Source of the DNA: an uncultured Clostridia bacterium | GTDB taxonomy: Bacteria > Bacillota > Clostridia > Christensenellales > Borkfalkiaceae | Reading direction: 5' to 3' | Length of the DNA: 7,349 nucleotides | Assembly: GCA_947629605.1 (NCBI GenBank) | Contig: CANREK010000059.1 | Coordinates: forward strand, 1 to 7,349 | Shown here: one piece after another, positions 1-5,777 of the stretch | How positions within the stretch are numbered: the first letter of the stretch is position 1 | Layout of the letters: each line of letters begins with the position of its first letter | The notes under the pieces: model-generated | Told to the model about the DNA's origin: nothing | The model's database searches: none | What the model saw: the letters and a program-made list of their open reading frames with translations, nothing else | Program-made: the position numbers and the translations under genes

Positions 1-1254
1 GAGCATGTCTACAACTCCTATCAGTGGTTCATCGACAACACCAAGCGTTACGACTGCTACGACAGGACGGGTGCCAAGGTGTTCATGGGGGAATACGCCA
101 TGCATACGATGTCCGACGGAAGGGGGAGGCTCAACGGAGACAACAACCTTAAATCGGCGTTGAGCGAGGCGGCCTTCCTCACGGGATGCGAGAGGAATTC
201 CGACGTCGTCAAGATGACCTGCTATGCGCCGCTCTTCGCCTCCACCTATCACTACCGCTGGACGCCCAACCTCATTTGGTTCAACGCCCGCGACGTCATG
301 CTCACCCCCAATTACTATGTCCAGCAGATGTTTGCGGGGAATGTGGGAAGTTACACTCTCACGGATGTCTCCGAGGTCAACGACGACAATGCGGGCGGAC
401 TTCTCATCGGCGGGCACCGCACGGCAAGCGCCGTCTCCAAGGTCGTTGTTCGCGACCTTTCGACGGGGAAAGTGCTCTACGAGCACGATTTCAAGGACGG
501 CATGGGGGATTGGAAAGTCTATCCCAACTGCTGCGGCGGGCACATCGAGAACGGCGAGCTCATCATCGAGGAGAGCGAGGCGTTCAACGGCTTCTACTAC
601 GACGCGCAGAAGTTCTCGGACTGCAACGTGGAGATCTCCTTCCGCCGTCTGTCGGGCGAACAGAGTTTCATCGGCGGCGTCGGCGTCGCGGATGTCAGAG
701 ACATCGGCACGATGGACAGCGCGGGATTCTCCATCTGCTGCCAATACGGCAAGAATCACAAGGGGTACGACGTCTCCTTTGACAAGCGCGTGGACTTCAT
801 GCGCACCGTCTGCGAGATGATGGGGAAAGACAAGTTCCTCGGCTATTCCCCCGAGGGCAATATTTTAAGGCTCGTTTATACGAAAAAGAAGTTTACAGCA
901 TATATCCATAAGGACGGCGAATGGCACGAGGTCCTGAACAAGAACATCTGGAAGGTCAACGAGCGCGTGTTCCAATCGGTGACGGTGGGGAACGACGGAA
1001 AGATCTATCTCAAAGTCGTCAATGTCTCCGATCGGGACGAAGAGCTCTGCGCCGAGCTCAAAAACTTCGGCAAAAAGAGCAGGGCGCATGTCACGACGCT
1101 TTGGGACGAGGATGTCACCGTCATCAACGAGATCAATGTGAAGGCGGGCAAAAAACACAACATCGAGCCCGTCGAGAGCGAGATCTCCGTCGAACACAAC
1201 GAGCTCAAAGCGCTCATCAAGAAAAACAGCGTCAGCGTATTCGTCATCGAATAA
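1..1254 (+). CDS. GH51 alpha-L-arabinofuranosidase, C-terminal part (5'-truncated by window)
   Basis: The reading frame is open from base 1, so the true start and the acid/base residue lie outside the window; 417 residues are visible. Family resemblance comes from the run VFMGEYA, then AFLTGCERNSDVVKM, YAPLF, LIWFNARD and PNYYVQQMF, which match the strand-7 nucleophile region and following helices of GH51 arabinofuranosidases of the plant/Bacteroides type. The Glu in MGEYA (codon 91-93) is the expected retaining nucleophile. The enzyme would remove terminal alpha-L-arabinofuranosyl units from arabinan or arabinoxylan. The C-terminal beta-sandwich (IYLKVVNVSDRDEE onward, ending SVSVFVIE) is split by about 190 extra residues (roughly bases 391-969), rich in beta-strand-like stretches such as VLYEHDF, NGELIIEE and VEISFRR, resembling a concanavalin-like jelly roll. 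A strong terminator follows the stop. The family call is firm; exact substrate and secretion cannot be judged without the N-terminus. Confidence 0.88.
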   Translation, partial: EHVYNSYQWFIDNTKRYDCYDRTGAKVFMGEYAMHTMSDGRGRLNGDNNLKSALSEAAFLTGCERNSDVVKMTCYAPLFASTYHYRWTPNLIWFNARDVMLTPNYYVQQMFAGNVGSYTLTDVSEVNDDNAGGLLIGGHRTASAVSKVVVRDLSTGKVLYEHDFKDGMGDWKVYPNCCGGHIENGELIIEESEAFNGFYYDAQKFSDCNVEISFRRLSGEQSFIGGVGVADVRDIGTMDSAGFSICCQYGKNHKGYDVSFDKRVDFMRTVCEMMGKDKFLGYSPEGNILRLVYTKKKFTAYIHKDGEWHEVLNKNIWKVNERVFQSVTVGNDGKIYLKVVNVSDRDEELCAELKNFGKKSRAHVTTLWDEDVTVINEINVKAGKKHNIEPVESEISVEHNELKALIKKNSVSVFVIE

Positions 1255-1267
1255 CGTCATAAGGGTG

Positions 1268-1296
1268 AAAAAGGCCTCCTGCGGGAGGTCTTTTTT
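1268..1296 (+). terminator. Rho-independent terminator after the GH51 gene
   Basis: The arms AAAAAGGCCTCC (1268-1279) and GGAGGTCTTTTTT (1284-1296) pair over 12 positions with a single G-U, around a 4-base TGCG loop, and the 3' arm ends in a run of six T. It begins 13 bases after the GH51 stop. Because the A-run mirrors the T-run it could act in both directions, though no minus-strand gene is seen here. It insulates the glycosidase gene from the spoIIIA operon. Confidence 0.9.
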
Positions 1297-1324
1297 CATA
1301 TTTGAAGTTCCCCGCTCATATCAT
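1296..1324 (+). promoter_or_regulatory. Candidate sigma-E-type promoter of the spoIIIA operon
   Basis: TCATATT (1296-1302) resembles the -35 element of mother-cell sigma-E promoters. After a 14-base spacer, CATATCAT (1317-1324) matches 6 of 8 positions of the -10 consensus CATACAAT. Spacing of 14-15 bases is usual for sigma-E, and the spoIIIA operon is sigma-E-controlled in B. subtilis, so both position and composition fit. The element lies between the upstream terminator and the first spoIIIA ATG. An overlapping CATATACG (1322-1329) is a poorer -10 alternative with a 19-base spacer. This is a pattern match only. Confidence 0.55.
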
Positions 1325-1330
1325 ATACGG

Positions 1331-2167
1331 ATGCTGGAATTTCTCCCGCCGCGCCTGCATTTCGCCCTGCGGCACGTCAATTTCAATCAACTCTACGAGC
1401 TCCGCGTGAGGGCGGACAAGCCCTTATTCGTCAATTTGGGCGGCAGTTTTCGTTGGTTGGGGGAGCGGGGCGTCTGCGGAAGGGGGGAAGCGCTCTGTCC
1501 CACCGCCGAAGAGGTGCAGGAGATCGTCTTGTCCGCGAGCGGGCACTCCGTCTATGCCGTGGAAAACCAGCTCAAACAGGGATTTCTGACGGGCGCGGAG
1601 GGGGAGCGCATCGGCATCGCGGGCACCTTTGTCTATGAGGGCGGAAGCGTTTTGTCCGTCAACCGCATCACGTCGCTCTGCATCCGCATTCCCCATGCCA
1701 TACGGGGGTGTGCGGAAGAGATCTACCGCCGCAGTTTTCAGGATGCGCTCTGTTCGCTCCTCATCCTTGCACCGCCGGGTGAGGGAAAGACGACCATTCT
1801 CAGAGATCTGACCCGCCTTGTCTGCGAGAGGACCTTCAAAAACGTGCTCGTCAGTGACGAGCGGGGCGAACTCTCGGCGGGAGATTTGGGACAGACGGCG
1901 GATGTCATCTGCTTTGCGGACAAGCTGACGGCCTTTACGGCGGGCATCCGTGCGATGCGGCCCGACGTCATCGTGACGGATGAACTGCTTCCCGCGGACT
2001 ACACGGCCGTCAAGCGGGCGACGGACAGCGGGATCATCGTGTTTGCCTCGGCGCATTTGAAGCGGTTTGAAGATGTTCCCGAAAAGCTCTTTGCCCGCTA
2101 TGTGCTCCTGAACGGGCTCGGGACGGTGGACAAGATCTTGGACGGAGAGGGGAAAGATGTGGCTTAA
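1331..2167 (+). CDS. spoIIIAA: Stage III sporulation protein AA (SpoIIIAA), ATPase
   Basis: This 278-residue protein (B. subtilis homologue about 307) is the cytoplasmic ATPase of the SpoIIIA-SpoIIQ channel, related to secretion ATPases of the type II/IV class. The N-terminal part carries the family run GHSVYAVENQLKQGFLTGAE (residues 71-90) and RIGIAGTFVYEGG. The P-loop is APPGEGKTT (147-155), with Ala where Gly is usual at the first position, and the Walker B strand is DVIVTDE (212-218). VSDERGEL (174-181) is another conserved motif of this ATPase. I chose ATG 1331 because an upstream in-frame GTG at 1265 would translate through the terminator hairpin and add a non-conserved tail. No Shine-Dalgarno sequence precedes 1331, and the putative promoter leaves almost no leader. 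The 3' end overlaps spoIIIAB by 11 bases. It is first in the eight-gene operon. Confidence 0.93.
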   Translation: MLEFLPPRLHFALRHVNFNQLYELRVRADKPLFVNLGGSFRWLGERGVCGRGEALCPTAEEVQEIVLSASGHSVYAVENQLKQGFLTGAEGERIGIAGTFVYEGGSVLSVNRITSLCIRIPHAIRGCAEEIYRRSFQDALCSLLILAPPGEGKTTILRDLTRLVCERTFKNVLVSDERGELSAGDLGQTADVICFADKLTAFTAGIRAMRPDVIVTDELLPADYTAVKRATDSGIIVFASAHLKRFEDVPEKLFARYVLLNGLGTVDKILDGEGKDVA

Positions 2168-2606
2168 ACTCATTTTATCGGCCATAATTATCGCCTTCTG
2201 CACCCTTCTCGGCTACCTCGCGGCGTCGAAATATCGGTCGAGACAGAAATTTTTCACGCAGATGGCTGCCTTTAACGACCGCTATCTCAACGAACTTGCC
2301 TACGCGCGGCGGGCGCTCAAAGAACTCATCGGGGAGATGCGTGAGGAAGGGGATTTCTATGCCCTGCTTGAACGAGAGGGACCCCGTTTGACCTATCTCA
2401 CGGAGCAAGAGAAGAAGGAGTGCGCGGAGTATCTCAACATGCTCGGCGCGGGGGATTCTCTCTCGCAGAAAAACTTTTTTTCCGCCAAAAAGGGAGCGCT
2501 TGAACACAAAAAGGCGGAGAGCGACAAGGCCGCCTCGGAGCGGGGAAGTCTCTATCTCAAACTCGGGCTGCTTGCGGGGCTCGCCTTCGTCATCCTCATC
2601 ATCTGA
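2157..2606 (+). CDS. spoIIIAB: Stage III sporulation protein AB (SpoIIIAB)
   Basis: A 149-residue protein (about 171 in B. subtilis) with the SpoIIIAB layout: an N-terminal membrane segment (residues 4-23), a charged, mainly helical middle including FNDRYLNELAYARRALKELI, the conserved-type stretch YLNMLGAGDSLSQ, and a C-terminal hydrophobic segment (133-149) ending almost at the last residue. The run ASERGSLYLKLGLLAGLAFV is typical of the family C-terminus. The protein is a mother-cell membrane component of the feeding channel and has distant similarity to type II secretion GspF proteins. Its ATG lies inside the end of spoIIIAA, with purine-rich GGAGAGGGGAAAG just upstream, so translation is probably coupled. 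The stop is 2 bases from spoIIIAC. Confidence 0.88.
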   Translation: MWLKLILSAIIIAFCTLLGYLAASKYRSRQKFFTQMAAFNDRYLNELAYARRALKELIGEMREEGDFYALLEREGPRLTYLTEQEKKECAEYLNMLGAGDSLSQKNFFSAKKGALEHKKAESDKAASERGSLYLKLGLLAGLAFVILII

Positions 2607-2608
2607 CT

Positions 2609-2806
2609 ATGGATATTTCTATCATCTTCAAACTTGCCGCCATCGGCATCATCATCACCGTCGTCTGTCAGGTGCTGAAAAAGTCGGACAGAGAGGACAT
2701 CTCCACCGTCGTCTCCATCGTCGGGCTCGTCATCGCCCTGACGGTCGCCGTGACGATGATCGGGGACCTCTTCGATACCATACAGAGCATTTTCGGAGTG
2801 TACTGA
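2609..2806 (+). CDS. spoIIIAC: Stage III sporulation protein AC (SpoIIIAC)
   Basis: A 65-residue integral membrane protein, near the usual 68. Two hydrophobic helices (about residues 5-22 and 33-54) flank a short charged turn, VLKKSDREDIS, which is the recognisable SpoIIIAC signature. It is thought to sit in the mother-cell outer-forespore membrane with SpoIIIAD as part of the channel's membrane platform. The ATG is 2 bases after the spoIIIAB stop, and the bases before it are pyrimidine-rich with no clear Shine-Dalgarno sequence, so it is probably translated by reinitiation. Position, length and sequence all agree. Confidence 0.92.
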   Translation: MDISIIFKLAAIGIIITVVCQVLKKSDREDISTVVSIVGLVIALTVAVTMIGDLFDTIQSIFGVY

Positions 2807-2807
2807 C

Positions 2808-3203
2808 ATGCAGATCTTCCAGCTCGTCGGCATCGCCTTTGTCACCGCCGTCGCGGCGCTCATTTTGAAGGGGACCAAGCCCGAACTCGCCTTTGCCGTC
2901 ACGGTCGCGGGCTCCATCATTCTGCTTCTCTTCGTCTTTGAGGTGTTCAAGGGCAGCATCGCCATCTTCGGGGACATCGCAAACGAGGCAGGGATCAACT
3001 CTTCCCTCGTCAAAATTTTGCTGAAAATGGTGGGGATCGGCTATCTCGTGGAGTTCAGTGCGGGGATCCTCAACGATTTCGGGCAGAATTCGGTGGCGGA
3101 CAAGCTCATATTCTGCGGAAAAGTCGTCATTTTGGTGCTCGCCATTCCCATTCTCGAGAGCGTGCTCGCGCTCATCAAACAGCTTTTGGGGTATATCGCA
3201 TGA
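2808..3203 (+). CDS. spoIIIAD: Stage III sporulation protein AD (SpoIIIAD)
   Basis: A 131-residue polytopic membrane protein (B. subtilis about 133). Hydrophobic segments lie at about residues 5-20, 27-47, 66-84 and 101-126. The most diagnostic stretch is the central KMVGIGYLVEFSAGI followed by a Lys-containing helix, GKVVILVLAIPILESV. It belongs to the membrane platform of the SpoIIIA-SpoIIQ complex, alongside SpoIIIAC and SpoIIIAE. GGAG (2795-2798) lies 9 bases before the ATG. The gene starts one base after the spoIIIAC stop and its stop overlaps the spoIIIAE start (ATGA), showing tight operon packing. Confidence 0.93.
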   Translation: MQIFQLVGIAFVTAVAALILKGTKPELAFAVTVAGSIILLLFVFEVFKGSIAIFGDIANEAGINSSLVKILLKMVGIGYLVEFSAGILNDFGQNSVADKLIFCGKVVILVLAIPILESVLALIKQLLGYIA

Positions 3204-4402
3204 CAAAGAGGGGAAGATGCCGAAAAAAAGCGCTCTTTTGTGCCGTCGCGTTCCTTACGATCTTCTTGATCTGGCTGGGCGCAGGCCTCACCGCCTCGGC
3301 GAGCGGCGAGGGGGCGGAAAAGGAGGGGCAAGAGGCGCTCCAAGAGAACATCAAGGAACTCATCGGCGCACTCGACACGGAGGAACTTCAAAATTATCTC
3401 GACACGCTCACGACCTTCCGCGGGATCTCGGTCAAGGACAAGCTCCTCGGCATCATCACGGGGGATCTCTCCCTCGATTACGGCTCTTTATCGGGTGCCG
3501 TCTTGTCCCTCGTCTGGGAAGAGGGGAAGATCATGCTCCCCGCGTTTGTCATCATTTTGGCCGTCACTTTGCTCTGCGGAATACTAAACTCTGCGAAAAG
3601 TGAGTTTTTGAATAGTACTATGTCTGACATAATACACTTTGTCGGGTACATTTCCGTGGGCGCAACGGTGCTTGCATGCCTTGTCAGCGTGCTCGGCGCG
3701 GGATTCTCGGCGATCTCCTCCATGCAGAAGCAGATGGAGCTCATCTATCCGCTGCTTCTCACGCTCATGGCGGCGAGCGGCGGCGCCGTCTCCGTCGGCA
3801 TCTTCCGCCCCGCGGTCGCCTTTATGAGCGGGGGGATCACGACGCTGTTCACCTCCGTCGTTCTGCCGACTTCCGTCGTCGTCATCATTTTGGCGTTTGT
3901 CGGCAATCTCTCCGAGGACGTCAAGACGGAAAAGCTCGGGGAACTCTTCAAGAGCGTCAACAAGTGGCTCATCGGGCTCACTTTGGGCATGTTTTCGGTC
4001 CTTTTGACGGTGCAGGGCATCGCAGCGGCGCAATATGACGGCCTCTCGCTCAAAGCGGCGAAGTACGTCATCTCGGGCTCCGTTCCGCTCATCGGCGGAT
4101 TTCTGTCGGGCGGCGTGGAGCTCGTCATCGCGGGGAGTTCTCTCATCAAGAATGCCCTCGGCTCCTTCTCCGTCTTTCTGCTCTTCGGCACGATTTTTCG
4201 CCCCGTGCTCCTCTTTGCCGCCTTTCAGCTCTTTTTGCGGCTCTCCGCGGCGGCCACGGAGCCCGTCGGGGGCAAAATTTCCGCCTTTTTGTCCCGCCTC
4301 GCGGGGGACTGCAACTATTTTATCGCCGGCCTTCTCGCCGTCGCCTTTCTCTATTTTCTTTCCATCCTGCTCTTGGTGTGCTCCACGGGGGTCTTTTTCT
4401 GA
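3200..4402 (+). CDS. spoIIIAE: Stage III sporulation protein AE (SpoIIIAE), polytopic membrane protein
   Basis: A 400-residue protein, essentially the same length as the B. subtilis protein (399). It opens with a basic stretch and a signal-peptide-like hydrophobic core (residues 11-30) ending TASAS, then a soluble helical stretch (38-108), followed by several membrane segments (about 111-130, 147-170, 182-201, 210-234, 257-275, 290-312, 320-345, 372-395). The run YDGLSLKAAKYVISGSVPLI (279-298), then GGFLSGGVELV and SLIKNALG, is the most diagnostic conserved region. It is the largest membrane subunit of the feeding channel, with a permease-like appearance. The ATG overlaps the spoIIIAD stop; its TGA overlaps the spoIIIAF ATG by one base. 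Codons from about residue 128 to 146 (bases 3581-3637) are unusually AT-rich (ATA, CTA, TCT, AGT, ACT) compared with the rest of the gene. Confidence 0.94.
   Translation: MTKRGRCRKKALFCAVAFLTIFLIWLGAGLTASASGEGAEKEGQEALQENIKELIGALDTEELQNYLDTLTTFRGISVKDKLLGIITGDLSLDYGSLSGAVLSLVWEEGKIMLPAFVIILAVTLLCGILNSAKSEFLNSTMSDIIHFVGYISVGATVLACLVSVLGAGFSAISSMQKQMELIYPLLLTLMAASGGAVSVGIFRPAVAFMSGGITTLFTSVVLPTSVVVIILAFVGNLSEDVKTEKLGELFKSVNKWLIGLTLGMFSVLLTVQGIAAAQYDGLSLKAAKYVISGSVPLIGGFLSGGVELVIAGSSLIKNALGSFSVFLLFGTIFRPVLLFAAFQLFLRLSAAATEPVGGKISAFLSRLAGDCNYFIAGLLAVAFLYFLSILLLVCSTGVFF
3615..3635. repeat. Near-perfect 21-base palindrome inside spoIIIAE
   Basis: GTACTATGTC (3615-3624) and GACATAATAC (3626-3635) are inverted copies around a single central T, pairing at 9 of 10 positions (C3618 against A3632 is the mismatch). 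It lies within the AT-rich patch of spoIIIAE and encodes part of NSTMSDIIH. The TGA CATAAT at 3625-3633 also looks like an extended -10 box. The symmetry is visible directly; a binding-site or promoter role is only a possibility. Confidence 0.5.
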
Positions 4403-4860
4403 TGAAGGGCTACATTCTGAGCATCGCGGGGGTCATTCTCATCTCCGCCGTCATCGCCATCATCGCACCGGGCGGAAAGATGGGGAAGTTCGTCAAGTCC
4501 ATGACGCGCCTCTTCATCTTCGTCGTGCTCATCACGCCATTCGTCAGGTTCGTCAAGGACCCGAATACCGCCCTCCCGAGCGCGGAGATCGCGTTGGATG
4601 AGGGATATTTCAAGACATACACCGCCATGCTCTCCCGCTCCGAAGAGGAGGAGATCGAGGCAATGCTCGCGGAGGAATACGGCATTTCGGCGGAAGTCAC
4701 CGTCGCCCGATCGCAGGAGGATCTTTCCTATAAAAAAATTGCCGTCGTCGTCACGGATTTCGGAATAAACGGGGAAGAAGGTCATATAGATATATTGTCC
4801 GCGGTCAAAGAGCGACTTTCCGCGCGGTACAACTGCGACGTGGAGGTCAAGGGGCCGTGA
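4402..4860 (+). CDS. spoIIIAF: Stage III sporulation protein AF (SpoIIIAF), ring-building-motif protein
   Basis: A 152-residue protein starting at ATG 4402, which overlaps the last base of the spoIIIAE stop; an earlier in-frame GTG at 4378 would add eight residues read from spoIIIAE and was not chosen. Two hydrophobic helices (residues 4-22 and 34-51) flank PGGKMGKFVKSMTRL, as in SpoIIIAF, with a TPF turn after the second. The soluble part contains an acidic helix, SRSEEEEIEAMLAEEYG (78-94), then strand-like AEVTVA and IAVVVTDF and a helix ILSAVKERLS, consistent with a ring-building-motif fold like that of the B. subtilis protein (about 206 residues). It would form part of the ring in the intermembrane space. 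The shortening is in the soluble region. The 3' end overlaps spoIIIAG (GTGA). Confidence 0.88.
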   Translation: MKGYILSIAGVILISAVIAIIAPGGKMGKFVKSMTRLFIFVVLITPFVRFVKDPNTALPSAEIALDEGYFKTYTAMLSRSEEEEIEAMLAEEYGISAEVTVARSQEDLSYKKIAVVVTDFGINGEEGHIDILSAVKERLSARYNCDVEVKGP

Positions 4861-5198
4861 ATGTCAGGGAATTTTTCAAGAACAAGACCGTGCGTCTCGT
4901 GCTCCTCGGGGTCTCCGCCCTGCTCCTTCTCATCCTTGTCTATTTTGTCTTTTTTCGGCAGGACAGCGCCGCCTATACGGCGACCGAGCAGGAAAAGCGG
5001 CTCAGTGTCCTTCTCGAGGAGATCGAGGGGGTGAAGTCCGCCACCGTCATGATCACGGAGAAAGAGGGGGCGCCCGTGAGCGCCGTCGTCATCTTCGAGG
5101 GGGAGGACGGCATTCTGACGCGGACGCGGCTCATGGAAGTCGCCGCCAGCGCACTCTCGCTCAGAACGAGGGATATTCTCGTCTATCCCGCAGGCTAA
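4857..5198 (+). CDS. spoIIIAG: Short SpoIIIAG, ring-building-motif protein without the beta insertion
   Basis: A 113-residue protein in the spoIIIAG position, about half the B. subtilis length (about 229). It has one membrane helix (residues 13-32) after a short basic N-terminus, then a soluble domain: helix EKRLSVLLEEIEG, strand VKSATVMIT, a short turn KEGAP, strand VSAVVIFEG, helix TRTRLMEVAASALSL and strand DILVYPAG. That order fits the ring-building motif. In B. subtilis SpoIIIAG the two strands flank a long beta-rich insertion that builds the large ring barrel; here only about six residues separate them. The long linker after the membrane helix is also short. It starts at GTG 4857, overlapping the spoIIIAF stop, with GGAGG (4842-4846) and AAGGGG (4849-4854) upstream; ATG 4861 is out of frame. 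Identity rests on position, topology and the C-terminal motif. Confidence 0.85.
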   Translation: MNVREFFKNKTVRLVLLGVSALLLLILVYFVFFRQDSAAYTATEQEKRLSVLLEEIEGVKSATVMITEKEGAPVSAVVIFEGEDGILTRTRLMEVAASALSLRTRDILVYPAG

Positions 5199-5233
5199 AA
5201 CAGGAATCTATTTGTAATAAGGAGATAAACACC

Positions 5234-5719
5234 ATGTCCAACACCAAAAAAATCGCCATCATGTCCACCCTCGTCGTGCTCCTCGCCGTCGTTGCCGTCG
5301 TCAACTTCGTGCTCGCGGGCACCAAACAGGCCCCCGTCGACGGCAGCGCCGCCGTCAAGGCGACGTACTTCACGACGTACCGCGACACCCGCAACTCGAC
5401 GCGGAGCGAGGAACTCGTGCAGCTCGACAGCATCATCGCGACCTATGCCAAGGACTCCGAAGAGTACACCGGCGCCGTTGAGAGAAAACAGCAGCTCGTC
5501 GAACTCATGGAGGATGAGCTCGTGCTCGAATCCATCGTCAAGGCCATCGGCTTCTCGGATGCCGCCATCACGATCACCGATGCGAACAACATCAACGTGT
5601 TCGTCAACTCCAACGAGCTCACCGAGGACAACATCACAAAAATCTTCTACGCACTCGAAATCGAATACAACGTTCGCAACGGAAATGTAATAATTATGCC
5701 TGTTTATGCGGAAAGTTGA
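5234..5719 (+). CDS. spoIIIAH: Stage III sporulation protein AH (SpoIIIAH)
   Basis: A 161-residue bitopic protein (about 218 in B. subtilis). One membrane helix (residues 8-28) is followed by the typical SpoIIIAH helices: YFTTYRDTRNSTRSEELVQL (45-64) and the helix RKQQLVELMEDELVLESIVK (84-103), then a compact domain with AIGFSDAAITITDAN, NINVFVN and GNVIIMPVY, matching the YscJ/FliF-like ring fold. In B. subtilis its extracellular domain binds forespore SpoIIQ across the intermembrane space, forming the channel; the same role is expected here. An AAGGAG Shine-Dalgarno sequence (5219-5224) precedes the ATG by 9 bases, the clearest in the operon, and a 35-base gap separates it from spoIIIAG. 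The shortened part is mainly the linker after the membrane helix. It is the last gene of the operon; no terminator follows. Confidence 0.92.
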   Translation: MSNTKKIAIMSTLVVLLAVVAVVNFVLAGTKQAPVDGSAAVKATYFTTYRDTRNSTRSEELVQLDSIIATYAKDSEEYTGAVERKQQLVELMEDELVLESIVKAIGFSDAAITITDANNINVFVNSNELTEDNITKIFYALEIEYNVRNGNVIIMPVYAES

Positions 5720-5749
5720 GAAAAAACAGTGGTAAAATCCGAAAAGATG

Positions 5750-5758
5750 TGCTATAAT
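5750..5758 (+). promoter_or_regulatory. Extended -10 promoter upstream of the Asp23-family gene
   Basis: TGCTATAAT is a perfect extended -10 element for the housekeeping sigma factor. No good -35 is present: TGGTAA (5730-5735) at a 17-base spacing matches TTGACA at only 3 of 6 positions, which is normal for extended -10 promoters. The surrounding bases are AT-rich in a GC-rich window. Transcription would begin near 5765, leaving a leader of about 13 bases that contains AAAGGAG (5766-5772). It would supply yqhY, nusB and folD independently of the sporulation operon. Confidence 0.75.
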
Positions 5759-5777
5759 AGACAGCAAAGGAGCTATT

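Noticed and set aside
865..1299. Long minus-strand open frames (also at 1424-2203, 3584-4033, 5195-5791, 6268-7173)
   Set aside because: They mirror the third-base GC bias of the plus-strand genes, have no recognisable domains, and lie entirely opposite well-identified genes.
1265..1330. Upstream in-frame GTG start for spoIIIAA at 1265
   Set aside because: It would translate through the GH51 terminator hairpin and add a non-conserved 22-residue extension with no proper ribosome binding site.
4378..4401. Upstream in-frame GTG start for spoIIIAF at 4378
   Set aside because: It lies inside spoIIIAE and adds MLHGGLFL before the normal MKGY start; ATG 4402, overlapping the spoIIIAE stop, matches the operon's coupling pattern.
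4755..4800. AT-rich stretch in spoIIIAF as a sporulation promoter for spoIIIAG-AH
   Set aside because: TCATATA resembles a sigma-E -35, but nothing resembling a -10 box lies 14-15 bases downstream; it is more simply a local codon-use dip.
4857..5198. spoIIIAG as a frameshifted pseudogene
   Set aside because: The frame is intact, starts and ends in normal operon positions, and carries both the membrane helix and a complete C-terminal ring motif; the missing part is internal and in frame.
5199..5233. Sigma-G-type promoter in the spoIIIAG-spoIIIAH gap
   Set aside because: Only a clear Shine-Dalgarno sequence is seen; no -35/-10 pair with acceptable spacing fits.
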